Counted from the stretch's first letter, positions 45,847 to 57,703 are shown. The stretch: DNA of 64,000 bases from Huiozyma naganishii CBS 8797 (GCF_000348985.1 NC_035922.1:1-64000); one strand, 5' to 3'. Notes: generated by a model not told the origin, from the letters alone. Numbers and translations: made by a program.

Positions 45847-46594
45847 TTATTCATCTTCTTCCAAAGTCTGGGCAGCGATACGGTCCAAATCTCTTTGACC
45901 GTTCTCGGAGATTCTTCTGCCACCCTTTGGAGAGATTTCAACAATGCCGATCTTCTCCAAGGCCTGTAGGGCCTTTCTGTTGATGGAGCCGGAGGCGTCA
46001 ACGTGCTTGGATGGTCTGGCACCTCTGGACTTGGCGTTACCGTACAACTTGTTCAATTTGCCGACACCGACTTGCTTTCTCAAGTAGATGTGTCTGGCAA
46101 CGGAGGCGGCACGCTTGTAGAACCAACCTTCGGAGTCCTGAGGAGGCATCTCGTTACCTTGGGAGGTTTTGACAATGTCAACGTAACCTGGGACTTCTAG
46201 TTTACCTTGTCTTTGCAAGAAAGAGGCATAGGCGTTGATGAATTCTTGAGCAGAAACGTCTCTATAAATAAAACAATAATGTACTCAATGCCACTGGAGA
46301 GTGGCATAAATAAATTTCAATCAATTGTTAGTAAATGAAGTTTGGGGTGGGGGAAGGGGTTACGGTGGCACCGGATCACTCTGGCTTTAAAGATTTCAGA
46401 CAATATCGCACTGCGACTTCCAATCATCTCAATTTTCCTGGGTCTCTTCCGTTATGTCACATTCAACCTCAACAGATGAAAAAAGAGTCCTCAATAGCTA
46501 TTAGCGATACCAGCACATCTACCTTCGCACGGTGCGAAAAAAAAAACCCCCGACGGGTTCATCATTAAACATACCTAACGGAAACACCTGGCAT
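45847..46594 (-). CDS. RPS19: 40S ribosomal protein S19 (two exons)
   Basis: A small-subunit protein (eS19) needed for 18S rRNA maturation and 40S assembly. Two exons join to 144 codons, the yeast length. Exon 1 is 46594-46575 (20 nt, MPGVSVR) and exon 2 is 46261-45847. The split codon AG|A restores RDVSAQEFINAYASFL, then EVPGYVDIVKTSQGNEMPP, YKRAASVARHIYLRKQVGVG and ISPKGGRRISENGQRDLDRI, ending TLEEDE. The intron (46574-46262, 313 nt) has donor GTATGT, branch point TACTAAC at 46333-46327 and acceptor TAG. It is the YOL121C position and is followed upstream by RPL18 in the same direction, as in S. cerevisiae. Rap1 and Fhl1-type sites precede it. Confidence 0.98.
46262..46574 (-). other. RPS19 intron
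   Basis: 313 nt, GTATGT donor at 46574-46569, TACTAAC branch point at 46333-46327, acceptor AG at 46263-46262 (65 nt after the branch). No snoRNA-like box elements recognised inside. Confidence 0.95.
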
Positions 46595-46719
46595 TATAGT
46601 TTTTAGTTCAATTATCTGTCGGTGACGTAAACTGTCCACTGATGTTACACTGTATTGGCCCCATCGCCTCTTTTGATATTATTCTTTCGATATTTGAGAA
46701 ATTTCAAAGTCGCAGAAAT

Positions 46720-46806
46720 TGCGTCGTTACCGTAAAGAGTAATATCTTTAACAAATGTAAAAAACAAATACTCTGGTGTACGGGTGTTTACTGGGTGTAC
46801 GGATGT
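46720..46806 (-). promoter_or_regulatory. Rap1 pair and Fhl1 site of the RPS19 promoter
   Basis: On the minus strand two tandem Rap1 sites, ACATCCGTACACC (46806-46794) and ACACCCGTACACC (46787-46775), lie 181-212 bp upstream of the RPS19 ATG, 19 bp apart. GACGCA (46725-46720), the Fhl1/Ifh1 word, lies closer to the gene. This is the classical yeast ribosomal protein promoter order. Confidence 0.8.
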
Positions 46807-46996
46807 ATTGAAGTAATGCAGTCCTCAAATCATAAACACCAGAACCGTCCACCTCTCTGCAATACTTCTTTTGGATGAGGAAGAAACGATGACAAGCTAA
46901 AAAAAGAGCCAAATGGTGTTGTTGAAATTAAAATGACGGATACAGTTTTGCATATCTAATATATAGAGACGTAATGAATATTCTGTTTTAACTAAC

Positions 46997-48013
<1,017 letters not shown>

Positions 48014-48124
48014 CTATTGAAAGGGAGAAGATGACTCGAAACAAAAACTAGTCTGTTATGGGTCAGAGAGCAATAAATTGAAATTTCAAACGTGAACGAG
48101 AAGCAAAAAAAAGATTCAGAAATT

Positions 48125-48218
48125 TGCGTCCGTTGAAAATGGCATTTACTTTAACAGGAAATCTAGAAATTCAAACTTGAAAATAATAGAAAAAAATACA
48201 AAATAAACCCAAACATTT
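48125..48218. promoter_or_regulatory. Fhl1 and Rap1 sites of the RPL18 promoter
   Basis: TGCGTC at 48125-48130 (GACGCA on the coding strand, Fhl1/Ifh1) lies 142 bp and AAACCCAAACATT at 48206-48218 (full match to degenerate Rap1 consensus RMACCCANNCAYY) 223 bp upstream of the RPL18 ATG. The order matches the RPS19 promoter, but here the single Rap1 site is in the opposite orientation and weaker. Confidence 0.55.
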
Positions 48219-49092
48219 TGAAAAATAAAAAACAGTCACAAAAGTTTAACACCGGCGTTCTTCTTTCACTTAATCGCCCAAAAGGGAAATATCCCCTCCG
48301 GGGTGCCACCCTTTCTTTACACAGATATGATACGTATATAAGAAGAGTGAGTTTCCAAGATCTTCTAACGGTGGTTGCTGTCGTTCGCTCGTTTCTGACA
48401 GTTGCGGTTTTTGTCGAGGTTAATCAAGATCAAGTATCGTTGGCTAACCAGTAACGTTTATTCCCAAGGTATGCTCTGACCTTTGCCAACTAATAACCTA
48501 GTAGTTAAACACTACATTTATAAATGGTATTGAGGGAGAGTTTTTAGTCGGTATGCCCATGCGTTTTCGCGGAACATATATGTATCTATCTATGTCGCTT
48601 CTTTCCGCGTTTTAGGGTGAGCCCGACACTGCTTCATGTGGGTCTGACTGCGTTTTTTCGTTTCGCAGATGGAGCGTGCAATAATGCATTTTCTCTTCCT
48701 GGGACTGTGGCTGCTTCTTTATTTCTTTTTTTGGTTTATTCCTTCTCAATTTTTGTGCTTATGAATTTTCCTTGGTACCCTTATGTTCCCTGTTGATATT
48801 CGATCCTTTGGTGGTAATCACAGCAAGTTTGGTTCCTTTTTCCTCTTTTTTTCTAGAAACCTGCATCCCCGATGTTACGCTTTGGGGTGTATCTTGGTGC
48901 AGCGTTGATGAAAGACGCCGTTTTTTCTTATATTTGACTGGTAAATTGATTCCCTCTTGTCCTAAATGTCCCGTTTATTTTACTTCTGGTGAAAATAATT
49001 GCTAAATATTTAAGTGCTCTCTTTTTAGTTGTCCATAAGAAGTATGTATAGTTGCATCCAACTAATAAATATATTCCACAGTCCCAAAACAT
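48219..49092. other. RPL18 distal upstream / MCH4 3' region
   Basis: About 870 bp with no supportable gene, T-rich with several homopolymer tracts. Short open frames here have no recognisable content. Confidence 0.5.
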
Positions 49093-50640
49093 TTAGAATT
49101 TGCACATTTTTTTACCAACACAAATGTACCTTGATATCATGAAACATACCGCACCGACCCCCATAATGGCCGAGTTAAATATGATCAGATTATTGTAGTT
49201 GGATAGGGTGCCCTTCCCAATAAGGGCACCACCAATGGGCATAATTGGTATGGTTATTAGCGCCTCCAGGAAATAACACGTAGCGTATCTTTTCCCGAAA
49301 TCTTCTGTCCTGGAGATTTGACCCAAACAAACTGGAGTTAGCGACAGAACGGTCCCCGTAGAGAACCCGTATAGACAAACGTAGGCCCAAAGGACACTCC
49401 TGTTAGTTCCAAAGGGTAGCCACATTACAAAATTGAATATTGTAGCCATCCAAACAGTAATGATCATAATGTTAAAGCGGCCAACCCACTTATCGGCTAG
49501 GTAACCGGGGATGTACCTTCCCAGTATGCCAACAGCGTTTGATGCCGTGATCAAGTTATAGGAAACTGTTTCAGAGTTCCCCACAGACATGGAATACCCT
49601 GCCAGGTACGTTGAGGAGGAGGTCAACGATGCCTCTGATAGAGAGGATCCTAGGGCACAAAACAGAAACTTCCAATCTAAAAGGTATCTCCAATTGAACG
49701 ACGATTGAATATACCATTTGATGATCTCCCCTTTAGATTTGAATGGCTCGGATACTGGTTTATCTCTCTCCTTCGCCAACAGCGTGGCGAGAGCCAAACA
49801 AATAAAGCAGATTAGGGCAAATATTCTGATGGCCCATACAAAACCCACCTCTTCGTACAGTTTCCGTAGTATTGGTGGGAACATTATACCACCGACAGAC
49901 CCACCTATAGTAGCGATACTAGTAGCAGTGGCCCTCTTTCTGAAAAACCAAGTCGCCAACACACTGACTAAAGGTGTCATTAGCAGTCCTGTCCCTGTCC
50001 CAGACAAAATAGAAAACGCCAGGATAAACTGCCAAACTGTATGGCAGTCAGCCAGTGCGACGATACCAGCAACGTACAGAAGAGACCCCCCAATCATGGG
50101 ACCTCTGCTACCGTTTCTATCGAAATAACTACCCGCAAATATGCAACTGATGAAACTTATTGCCAGGTACAGTGAAAAGATCCAAGAGATCGTCGAGGAG
50201 CTGACTGTGGCCAATTGATGCTTTGACACGTACGATTCGATAGCACCTAGTGAGTTGATAGTACCAAAGACTGGAATCAGTCCCATGAAGGAGCCAAATA
50301 CTACAAGGTAAGCTTGCCATCCACCATCTGGGAAATCGCTGTCGATATCGTAAAGTTGGATATCTCTTTCGGTAAGCTCATGCGATACAACGTTGTGCAG
50401 CCGATGGGACCCATTGTCGACTTCGAAGGGCTCGTTCTTCTTCGTTATTGTTGCATTTTCGGGAAAATCCTGAAGAGCAAACCCAGAACTGGGACCCTCT
50501 GGGTTGTTGTTCGGGTCATCGAGCATACCATCTATCCCGCTATCTTCAGCATCGGCATCTCGTCCCCTTAACGAATGTCTCTGGACAAATGATTGGAAAG
50601 AGTAGCTGAGCGCGGGCAATGGAAACAACGTGTTGACCAT
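49093..50640 (-). CDS. MCH4: Monocarboxylate-porter-like MFS transporter (Mch4/Mch5)
   Basis: A 12-helix MFS protein of the yeast MCH family; Mch5 is a riboflavin importer, and Mch4 is its close relative of unknown substrate. It has 515 residues (yeast 501/521) from ATG 50640. A 100-residue cytosolic N-terminus is followed by the family entry motif [74 protein letters not shown] and [20 protein letters not shown]. It lies at the YOL119C position, so I label it MCH4. Riboflavin transport is possible but not shown by the sequence. Confidence 0.9.
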   Translation of the reverse strand: MVNTLFPLPALSYSFQSFVQRHSLRGRDADAEDSGIDGMLDDPNNNPEGPSSGFALQDFPENATITKKNEPFEVDNGSHRLHNVVSHELTERDIQLYDIDSDFPDGGWQAYLVVFGSFMGLIPVFGTINSLGAIESYVSKHQLATVSSSTISWIFSLYLAISFISCIFAGSYFDRNGSRGPMIGGSLLYVAGIVALADCHTVWQFILAFSILSGTGTGLLMTPLVSVLATWFFRKRATATSIATIGGSVGGIMFPPILRKLYEEVGFVWAIRIFALICFICLALATLLAKERDKPVSEPFKSKGEIIKWYIQSSFNWRYLLDWKFLFCALGSSLSEASLTSSSTYLAGYSMSVGNSETVSYNLITASNAVGILGRYIPGYLADKWVGRFNIMIITVWMATIFNFVMWLPFGTNRSVLWAYVCLYGFSTGTVLSLTPVCLGQISRTEDFGKRYATCYFLEALITIPIMPIGGALIGKGTLSNYNNLIIFNSAIMGVGAVCFMISRYICVGKKMCKF

Positions 50641-51216
50641 TGGCCCCTTTGCAAAAAGAGATAAAGCAGGTCCAGAAGACGATTCGGTGGAAGCAAGACC
50701 GCGAGATTACTTTCTAGAGACTCTTTATGTCTTTTGCTGTCTCACAACGTCGAGCGAAAAATAGTCATAAATCCGAGTTCTGATGAGTCAGGCAGATTTG
50801 AACAGTCTCTCAATTAACAACCCCCAAACAAAGGGGACCCGAATGAGCCACAGGAAGTGTCTCAAACACGGTGGCCATTCTGGCATGACCCGTCAATGCT
50901 CCATTTTCTTTATCTTGAGCTGCGGTTAGAAGGATGGGGTCACGGAGCAAGATGTACGTAATTACTAACTTTGTCTTTACTTGATCAGTGCGTCTCAGTC
51001 AAGCGAAACAGAGGGGAGACCGGTGTTGGTGTAATGTACTGTACTATGTGTAAACACTTGTTCTATACCGGAATCTGCTACATCCGTTTTGGTTTATTCC
51101 CAATTGCTCTTGTTATAAAACAGTAAAATTTCAAGTTTGAATGTGCGGTGTTCCAGTAGTAGTGAGGAAGGGAAAGGTTGGTCATTGTGGCGTAACCTGC
51201 CTACTTTTAGGGGCCA
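50641..51216. promoter_or_regulatory. MCH4-RRI2 divergent promoter
   Basis: 576 bp, no gene. An exact Gcn4 core TGAGTCA lies at 50784-50790, 144-150 bp upstream of the MCH4 ATG. No other motif is strong enough to report. Confidence 0.45.
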
Positions 51217-53022
51217 ATGTCAGAGGATGAAGATGGCGACTATGCCTTCATGATCTCGGAGGATGAAGAGATGCAAATGAGTGATATGGAGTTCGAGAGC
51301 GAGGGCGAGGATAAAGCTGGCGCGATGCGAGTGCCAGCGGCCGTAGCAGCCGATGAGGATACTAGGAGGCAGCCAGAACTGGTGTTAGAGATGGGGGGTT
51401 TACTTCTCAATGATAGAGAGTGGGGTAGGGCAAGAGCGCTATTCCACGAGGTATTGAGCAACACCAGTACGGATTGCCATGTTTTAGTACAATCCTGGTT
51501 CCATCTTCTGGAGTGTTGGGCTCAGGAAATTCGGTACCAAAACAATATCAACAAATTGGAACTCTACCAAGATTGCCGCAATTTTGTCCAGTTTTTAGTC
51601 CGTGAAGGTGGAGCCGGTTTGGAACTTTCGAAACTTCATGCGATATTGGAGGATTTGTTCCCGTCCGTTGATAACAAGTTCTTGTTCGACCTTCTCCCTG
51701 AAGATACTCATGATACTACTCTAAGAGGCATTGTTCGGATGCAATTAGAATTGTGTGAGACTTTTGAGCCGCTAGAGCATTCGATCAGCGAAGATATAGA
51801 GGAGCTTTTGGCGTTCAAGCGTGCTACCGCGAGGCAGTGGTGGATGTTCCTTGAAGGCGATCGTCGAATCGATCTGTCGATCCTTGGGAAGTTACAGAGA
51901 GATATTATACAGCAGGCGACTTTAGTGGATTCCCACGGCACGGAGTACCTTGTTGCTAAGACGAATTTTTTCCTGCAGCTGTTTATTAGCCACTATTTCA
52001 GCACTTATTCGACGATGAAGGACGAGGACGACAAAGTTGCCGAGTGTTTAAACGTGTTAGTGTCGCTTTCGAAGCGGTCGCTGATTGTCTCCCAGGATTC
52101 CCGACTGATGTACCTTTACCATCTATCGATGGCGATTCTATCGTTGCCGCGGGACACACGGGACCAGGACTTAGGGTTGGTCACGAACTATCGTTTACAA
52201 GTTGAGAGTTGCAGGGACCATTTCTTGAAGTGTTTGCAGCACTTGGATCAAATGGGTACACTGCGGTCGCTTCATTTGAAACCTGGGCAATTTGTTCTTG
52301 CAGGGTTCATTCTGACCAGTATTGTTGTGACGCCTTACGACGAGGGGAAATCTGTGAACCCGTTTGATTTCGAGCAATTGAGGATTCTGAAGGACGAGCC
52401 CATAATGGAGACGCTGCGCGGCATTTACACGAATTTTTTAGACCTCAAACTCCCTGAGATGTACCATTACATCGGGCAACTACACTGTGTAGCGCGGTCC
52501 CTGCAAGCGTTGACGAGCAACGTGCAACGTCTGGGTCAGACACTACGTCTGTGGCGGCGGGTGGCCCCCACGTACTCTAGCATCTCGATTGACGACCTAC
52601 GGCAGCAACTGAGTTACTCGCGGGCTCTAACCCCCTCGAGGGACGACATCTTGACGATTCTGATGAAGTCCGTGCTGCGGTCTACGAGGGAGACATACTT
52701 CAAGATCGATCTGACGAACGACATCGTGCACTTCGGCGCGGAGCACAGGCGCCCGCTAACAGACTTCCCGAAGCGGAGCTTTGCGCTGCCGGGCAAAGAA
52801 GACGGACCCTTGAGCCAGGAGTACGCTAACGACGTCGGCGTGTACAACGACGCGGAGCCGGCCCGCCACGCGCGCGGCGCCCCTCTCGAACAGTTCTTCC
52901 AGACACTGCACCAGCAGCGGGACCGCCAGCCCTCGCGGACTGCCCCATCCTCGTCCTCTTCCAACTGCACCAGCAACATGGCGACCATCCAACTGTACGA
53001 GATACTCGAGACGATGCCGTGA
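51217..53022 (+). CDS. RRI2: COP9 signalosome-like subunit Rri2 (Csn10)
   Basis: A subunit of the yeast COP9 signalosome, which removes Rub1/Nedd8 from cullins; HRT1, a cullin partner, is in the same window. It has 601 residues (yeast 645). It starts MSEDEDGDYAFMISEDEEMQ, the acidic leader seen in yeast Rri2. Helical repeats follow, with a PCI-like C-terminal part around LRLWRRVAPTYSSISIDDLRQQL, SRDDILTILMKSVLRSTRETYFKIDL and DIVHFG, then EYANDVGVYND and a Ser-rich tail. Identity to yeast is modest, which is normal for this fast-evolving subunit; the YOL117W position supports the call. Confidence 0.9.
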   Translation: MSEDEDGDYAFMISEDEEMQMSDMEFESEGEDKAGAMRVPAAVAADEDTRRQPELVLEMGGLLLNDREWGRARALFHEVLSNTSTDCHVLVQSWFHLLECWAQEIRYQNNINKLELYQDCRNFVQFLVREGGAGLELSKLHAILEDLFPSVDNKFLFDLLPEDTHDTTLRGIVRMQLELCETFEPLEHSISEDIEELLAFKRATARQWWMFLEGDRRIDLSILGKLQRDIIQQATLVDSHGTEYLVAKTNFFLQLFISHYFSTYSTMKDEDDKVAECLNVLVSLSKRSLIVSQDSRLMYLYHLSMAILSLPRDTRDQDLGLVTNYRLQVESCRDHFLKCLQHLDQMGTLRSLHLKPGQFVLAGFILTSIVVTPYDEGKSVNPFDFEQLRILKDEPIMETLRGIYTNFLDLKLPEMYHYIGQLHCVARSLQALTSNVQRLGQTLRLWRRVAPTYSSISIDDLRQQLSYSRALTPSRDDILTILMKSVLRSTRETYFKIDLTNDIVHFGAEHRRPLTDFPKRSFALPGKEDGPLSQEYANDVGVYNDAEPARHARGAPLEQFFQTLHQQRDRQPSRTAPSSSSSNCTSNMATIQLYEILETMP

Positions 53023-53707
53023 GTCCCACTGGCGCTACCACTCTGCGCGAACGCACCCAAAACGGCAACGCACATTCTTTTTGTTTTTGGTCTTCCCTTT
53101 TAGGAAGTTTGTATGTCGATCATCCCGCCTCGAGGGTTTCGAAGGCTCGCCCACCCACAGCCGCAGCACTCGCTGCACGACCCCGCCCTCCCCGCACGAC
53201 AACCCCAGGCGCAGGAAGATACAACACGGTGCCTCTACCCTCGACCCCCGCTTGGTGCACTGCTGCTGGCTCTGGAAGACTCTCTTCGCTCGAGGCTGCG
53301 TTTCCTGTGGCTGATTACTTCATTGTGCTTGTTTTTGTTTTGTTTTTTTCCTTCTGCCTCTGCTTCCAATGCAGTGTAACGTGAGACCACTGTTCACTTC
53401 GCTGCTTTGGCTTCTAGGTCTCGCTCTGGTTTGATTAACTCCGCCAGCGGGGCACGAGCAAGAGGGCTGACTGGTGCGATAGAGGGCGTTCCTTGTTTTT
53501 TTGCAGTTGCGTGTTTGTTCTGTAAGTGTCGTCGTGCTTCTCCAGTTGCAATTGTTCAATCGCAGACACACAGACACAGAGGCTGAGTACGTGGGATAGT
53601 TGGAAGGTTTGACGATCTCCCTCTGTCATTATTTTTTTTTCACTCTGGGGAAAGTGACATTACATACTTTGAGCTGGAACACACAAAGTTACCGTCAGTA
53701 CACGGGG
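53023..53707. other. RRI2-MSN1 intergenic region
   Basis: About 685 bp. Several frames are open because the sequence is GC-rich near 53130-53300, but none has homology or codon bias I would trust. It contains the RRI2 3' end and the MSN1 promoter, with pyrimidine-rich tracts. Confidence 0.5.
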
Positions 53708-55012
53708 ATGGACGACTCGGTGCACAAGACGAGGAAGGAGATGCTCATGCGGGAGATGAGCAACGTGGAGTCGATGGCTGACGACGGTGACCGTGTGGCA
53801 GGGGGCGGGTCCGTTTCTGGGCCCGGACACGGGGACGGCGGTGTCGCTGGTGCGGCGGAGGGGTCGTTTCTCGACGGGAGGGTTGGGGAGCTGGAGCGGC
53901 GGATTGCGATGTTCGAGACGATGTTCCATGCGCTCAGCGCGAAGCTGGACCACAACTTCAAGAAGTACGACATGGTCGTCAATTCGCAGCAGCAGCAGAT
54001 CAACGAGCTGAACTCGATGATCTCTGTCATGCTGAACGACCAGGCACGGCACGGCGAGATACTCAGGGACAAGCTGTCCAGCAGCGTGCACGGCATCACC
54101 GCCACTACGAGTCTCATCAACGGTATACACTTGAACTTGCCTAGCGACACAACCCCAACGGCGAGCACCGTGGGGACGAACACCGCGATCGTCCCACAGC
54201 AGCAGCAGGGGAGCGGGAACCAGGGGCTCAACATGAGAGGCGGAATGTTTAACCAGTCCAGCTCAGACCCGTTCTTCGACGATATTCTGAACAGCAGCAC
54301 CAACAACAATAACAATAACGCCGGGACACGCCAGGACGGAGCAATGCGGATGGTCGGCGGCGCAGTGAAGCCCACTTTCATCAGAGAGACGTTCAATTCC
54401 AACGGCAGAGTGCTACAGCAGCCGCAAGTGAACGCCGGACCGTTCCAGAACGCGGCGATGAGCTACGACCAACAACAGCAGCAGCATGCGATGCCACAGC
54501 AACCGCTCGTACAGACGGCCGGTGGGAGCGTAGTAGACACAGGCTCAGAGAACCACAGGCAGAGCAGCATCAGCCGAAGGGCCAGTCCGCGGCACGACCA
54601 GACGATCTTCGAGACCGGGGACCAATCGCCCCCCGGGAACTCGCACGCCGCCGCTGCCGCCTCCGCGGGGACGCAGCGCATGATCTCGAAGGAATTCCAG
54701 TTCATCAAGTCGCCGCACACGGTCCGCGAGGTGTGGCTCGAGTACACGGAGGGCGTTAGTGGGCAGCCATCGCTCAGGGAGATGGAGAACCGGTACCAGA
54801 CGAGCTGGCGCCGCGACCCGGCTGTCACGAAGCACTACGCGCGCAGGAAGGTGCTGTGCAAGGCCATTGAGAAAGGACTTTCCAGGGGCTACACGCTGGA
54901 GTACATAATCGACTTGCTCGAGAACTACAGGATTGTCGACCACGATAAGGGCATCAAGCAGCCAATTGGGTGGCTGTGCCACCCGGGGAACATCCCCGAA
55001 CTGCTGAGGTGA
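53708..55012 (+). CDS. MSN1: Transcription regulator Msn1
   Basis: A nuclear DNA-binding activator affecting invertase and glucoamylase expression, invasive growth, iron uptake and stress responses. It has 434 residues from ATG 53708 (yeast 382). An N-terminal coiled coil (about 53-115: VGELERRIAMFETMFHALSAK, KKYDMVVNSQQQQINELNSM, LNDQARHGEIL) is nearly identical to yeast. The middle is low-complexity with Gln and Asn runs. The C-terminal GCR1_C domain (about 335-434) has FIKSPHTVREVWLEYTEG, TSWRRDPAVTKHYARRKVL and KQPIGWLCHPGNIPELLR. It is the YOL116W orthologue; Gcr1 and Hot1 share only the C-terminal domain. Confidence 0.96.
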   Translation: MDDSVHKTRKEMLMREMSNVESMADDGDRVAGGGSVSGPGHGDGGVAGAAEGSFLDGRVGELERRIAMFETMFHALSAKLDHNFKKYDMVVNSQQQQINELNSMISVMLNDQARHGEILRDKLSSSVHGITATTSLINGIHLNLPSDTTPTASTVGTNTAIVPQQQQGSGNQGLNMRGGMFNQSSSDPFFDDILNSSTNNNNNNAGTRQDGAMRMVGGAVKPTFIRETFNSNGRVLQQPQVNAGPFQNAAMSYDQQQQQHAMPQQPLVQTAGGSVVDTGSENHRQSSISRRASPRHDQTIFETGDQSPPGNSHAAAAASAGTQRMISKEFQFIKSPHTVREVWLEYTEGVSGQPSLREMENRYQTSWRRDPAVTKHYARRKVLCKAIEKGLSRGYTLEYIIDLLENYRIVDHDKGIKQPIGWLCHPGNIPELLR

Positions 55013-55147
55013 GGGCGCCCCACGGAGCGACTCTACCCTACACAGCAGTGTTTTTGTAACTATTAGTACCGACGCAACAAGCGGTATCTACGAGCCTATA
55101 TCATGTAGCAGTAATGACATTCTTTTGATACGACTTTCCTTCCATAT

Positions 55148-55170
55148 TGAAAAAAATTTTCAGTCATCGC
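55148..55170 (+). promoter_or_regulatory. RRPE and PAC-like word upstream of PAP2
   Basis: TGAAAAAAATTTT (55148-55160) matches RRPE. GTCATCGC (55163-55170), whose complement GCGATGAC is one base from PAC, follows directly. They lie about 100-120 bp before the ATG. Nuclear RNA-surveillance genes often carry these elements. Confidence 0.45.
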
Positions 55171-55269
55171 CTGCTGCAACCAGCGTCAAGTGACTGAAGG
55201 TTATGGGACAGTGGTAGTGGTAGTACCCGTAGCAGTACGTTTTAGTTGGGGGAAGACACCTGTGGCAGG

Positions 55270-56850
55270 ATGAGTGCTGTAGGACAGGTCGAGAGCGAGA
55301 GATCGTTGGCTGACCACGACGTCATTTTGCTGGAGGACTCCAGTGACAACAGCGAAGGTTTCGACGACTACGATGGGCACTTCGACAACCCGACAGAGCC
55401 CACCACGAAGCAGTCCAGTGTGGCTCCCGTGAGCGAGTACCCACAGATAGAGAAAGGTGTTGTGATAAACCAGTTGTCCAATAACGACGATTTCATATCT
55501 CTCTCGGACAGTGAGGAGAGTGATGGAGAGAAGGAGAAAGAGGAGAAGGACGGCACCAACGTGGAAGCAGCAGCATTATCGGGGGATAACGCTACGAAGA
55601 AACAGGCTGCAGTAACCCCAGCCGCGGGTGATTACCCCTGGATCACAAACCACGACCACTCGAAACAGAAAGAGATTGCCGACTGGCTCACTTTGGAGGT
55701 GAAGGACTTTATCTCGTACATTTCGCCCAACAGGGTAGAGATCAAGCAACGTAACACCACCATTGGGAAGATCAGGGCCGCCGTGTCCGAACTGTGGCCA
55801 GACGCCGATCTACACGTTTTCGGGTCGTATGCGACAGACTTGTACCTTCCAGGTTCCGACATCGATTGTGTGGTGAACAGTAAGGGCGGGGACAAGGAGA
55901 ATCAGAGCAGCCTTTACAAACTGGCCACGCACTTGAAGAAAAACGGGCTGGCCACAGAGATCGAGATCATCGCCAAGGCGCGGGTCCCCATCATCAAATT
56001 TGTGGAGCCGGAATCACGGATCCACATCGACGTTTCCTTTGAGAGGATCAATGGTCTCGAGGCAGCAAAACTTATCCGTGAGTGGCTTGAGAGCACTCCA
56101 GGTTTAAGGGAGCTTGTCCTCATTATTAAACAGTTTCTGCACTCAAGAAGGTTGAACAACGTTCACACTGGTGGTCTGGGCGGATTCAGCATAATATGCC
56201 TCGTGTATTCGTTTTTGAGCATGCACCCGCGTGTTATTACAAATGAGATTGACCCGATTGATAATCTCGGGGTGCTCCTTATTGATTTCTTCGAATTGTA
56301 CGGTAAAAACTTTGGGTACGACGACGTGGCCATAAGCTTGTCAAACGGCGTCCCAAGCTACCTACCGAAGCGAGAGTGGAGGGAATTGCATCCGATTCGG
56401 AACAGTTTTGCGTTGGCTATACAGGACCCGGGGGACCGTGCCAATAATATAAGCCGTGGAACTTTCAATATACGAGATATCAAAAAGGCCTTCGCCGGTG
56501 CGTTTGACCTTCTTACAATCAGGTGCTACGAACTGGACCAGGCGTTGTTTAGTGAGAGAGTTGGGAAGAGTATCCTGGGTAATGTTATAAAGTATAAGGG
56601 CAAGCAGAGGGATTTCAAAGACGAGAGAAACTTGGTGCTCAACAAAGCCATCATCGAGAACGAGGACTTCCATAAGAAGCGTAGTCGAACAGATGACGAC
56701 GACGAGCTCGACAAGCACAACGACGGGAAGCCAGAGAAGAAGCGCAGCAAGACTAAGAAACCGAAAAAGACCTCCAAAAGGCGAAGTCAGGCTTCACAGG
56801 TTGAAGCGTACCAAGAGGATAACGACGATTACAACCCTCAAGAGTACTGA
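55270..56850 (+). CDS. PAP2: TRAMP poly(A) polymerase Pap2/Trf4 (or Trf5)
   Basis: A non-canonical poly(A) polymerase of the TRAMP complex, which tags nuclear RNAs for exosome degradation; Rrp40 of the exosome is also in this window. It has 526 residues from ATG 55270 (Pap2 584, Trf5 642). An acidic N-terminus with EGFDDYDGHFDNPTEP leads to DYPWITNHDHSKQKEI, then the nucleotidyltransferase core FGSYATDLYLPGSDIDCVV with catalytic D197 and D199 and third Asp D254 (IHIDVSFER). The central domain has KQFLHSRRLNNVHTGGLGGFS and DNLGVLLIDFFELYGKNFG, then SRGTFNIRDIKKAF and a Lys-rich nuclear tail. PAP2 (YOL115W) and TRF5 (YNL299W) are ohnologues; the shared EGFD-YDGHFDNPT motif and YOL neighbours favour PAP2. 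Confidence 0.93.
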   Translation: MSAVGQVESERSLADHDVILLEDSSDNSEGFDDYDGHFDNPTEPTTKQSSVAPVSEYPQIEKGVVINQLSNNDDFISLSDSEESDGEKEKEEKDGTNVEAAALSGDNATKKQAAVTPAAGDYPWITNHDHSKQKEIADWLTLEVKDFISYISPNRVEIKQRNTTIGKIRAAVSELWPDADLHVFGSYATDLYLPGSDIDCVVNSKGGDKENQSSLYKLATHLKKNGLATEIEIIAKARVPIIKFVEPESRIHIDVSFERINGLEAAKLIREWLESTPGLRELVLIIKQFLHSRRLNNVHTGGLGGFSIICLVYSFLSMHPRVITNEIDPIDNLGVLLIDFFELYGKNFGYDDVAISLSNGVPSYLPKREWRELHPIRNSFALAIQDPGDRANNISRGTFNIRDIKKAFAGAFDLLTIRCYELDQALFSERVGKSILGNVIKYKGKQRDFKDERNLVLNKAIIENEDFHKKRSRTDDDDELDKHNDGKPEKKRSKTKKPKKTSKRRSQASQVEAYQEDNDDYNPQEY

Positions 56851-57004
56851 AGGTAATGGCGTGCACAAAGTAGTATTAAATTGGATACTAATAAAGAAAA
56901 CCCTTATACCAAAGCATACAATATTATTACGACAACTACTGCATATAAACTATATAGAGAGAGGGGGTGATAACGTGAGTGGGAACAAGCGATTGCTCAG
57001 TGTA

Positions 57005-57550
57005 TCAATACGTTGACTTCCTCGACCTTTTCTTGTCACTGTGGATCCGTTTCTCTTGTAATCGTCTTCGGTTCCTTTGCCTTGCAATCTTCGCCCATTT
57101 CTGTCTCGTTTCCACAGGAGTCTCTGTGGGGAACCAGCATACCTGCTTTATTTCATCGACAAGTTTCTCGAGACAGCGTTCCTGGTTGCTCGATCTGGAC
57201 CTCGTTTCATCCGACTGAACAGTAAGGGAGTCACCTAACCTCGAATAGTACCTGCAAATTCGGCCCCCTGAGTTACCCATAATCTGTTCCCTTACTAAGG
57301 TGGGGAACCAGCTGTCCGCGGAAAATTGAGGCACCGTTAATGTACACTTCGTGTTCACTTTATTGATGTTCTGTCCTCCTGGCCCACTAGACCTGTCGAA
57401 CCTGTATTTTATTCGGCCATTTTGGGAAAGCGTAGCGCTATTAAGCACTCTGATCCACTCCCTGGCACTGTCCGTGTGGAGTCGAGCTAATTGACGAGTT
57501 CCGATCAGACAACGATGGCCAATTGGCAACATACCACACTGGAACAGCAT
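57005..57550 (-). CDS. PTH4: Mitochondrial peptidyl-tRNA hydrolase / RF1-domain protein (Pth4)
   Basis: A codon-independent release-factor-like hydrolase (ICT1 type), thought to rescue stalled mitochondrial ribosomes. It has 181 residues from ATG 57550 (yeast 202). The N-terminus MLFQCGMLPIGHRCLIGTRQ is basic with no acidic residues, like a mitochondrial presequence. The catalytic GGQ is at 58-60 in DRSSGPGGQNINKVNTK, followed by the RF-1 helix with RYYSRLGDSLTVQSDETRSR and a very basic C-terminal tail ending KKRSRKSTY, which in this family enters the mRNA channel. It is the YOL114C orthologue, divergent from the MSB3/4 gene. Upstream codons in the frame have no ATG. Confidence 0.94.
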   Translation of the reverse strand: MLFQCGMLPIGHRCLIGTRQLARLHTDSAREWIRVLNSATLSQNGRIKYRFDRSSGPGGQNINKVNTKCTLTVPQFSADSWFPTLVREQIMGNSGGRICRYYSRLGDSLTVQSDETRSRSSNQERCLEKLVDEIKQVCWFPTETPVETRQKWAKIARQRNRRRLQEKRIHSDKKRSRKSTY

Positions 57551-57703
57551 CGCATAGGTCGTCTTAGAGCCTAAAAACGGTGAAACTTTGCGAACATTAT
57601 TGAAATTGTTAAAGCGCAAGTGTCAACACTTGACAGGTTTGTGAGAGAAAGTGTGGCAGGGCTTTAACTAGACCGGCTCGAACACCCACTTGTTGGTACT
57701 CGT

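Noticed and set aside
48772..49005. 77-codon plus-strand frame upstream of RPL18
   Set aside because: No homology and T-rich composition; likely chance in noncoding DNA.
53023..53707. Several overlapping open frames between RRI2 and MSN1
   Set aside because: They open on both strands because of GC-rich sequence, have no homology, and no equivalent exists in other yeasts.
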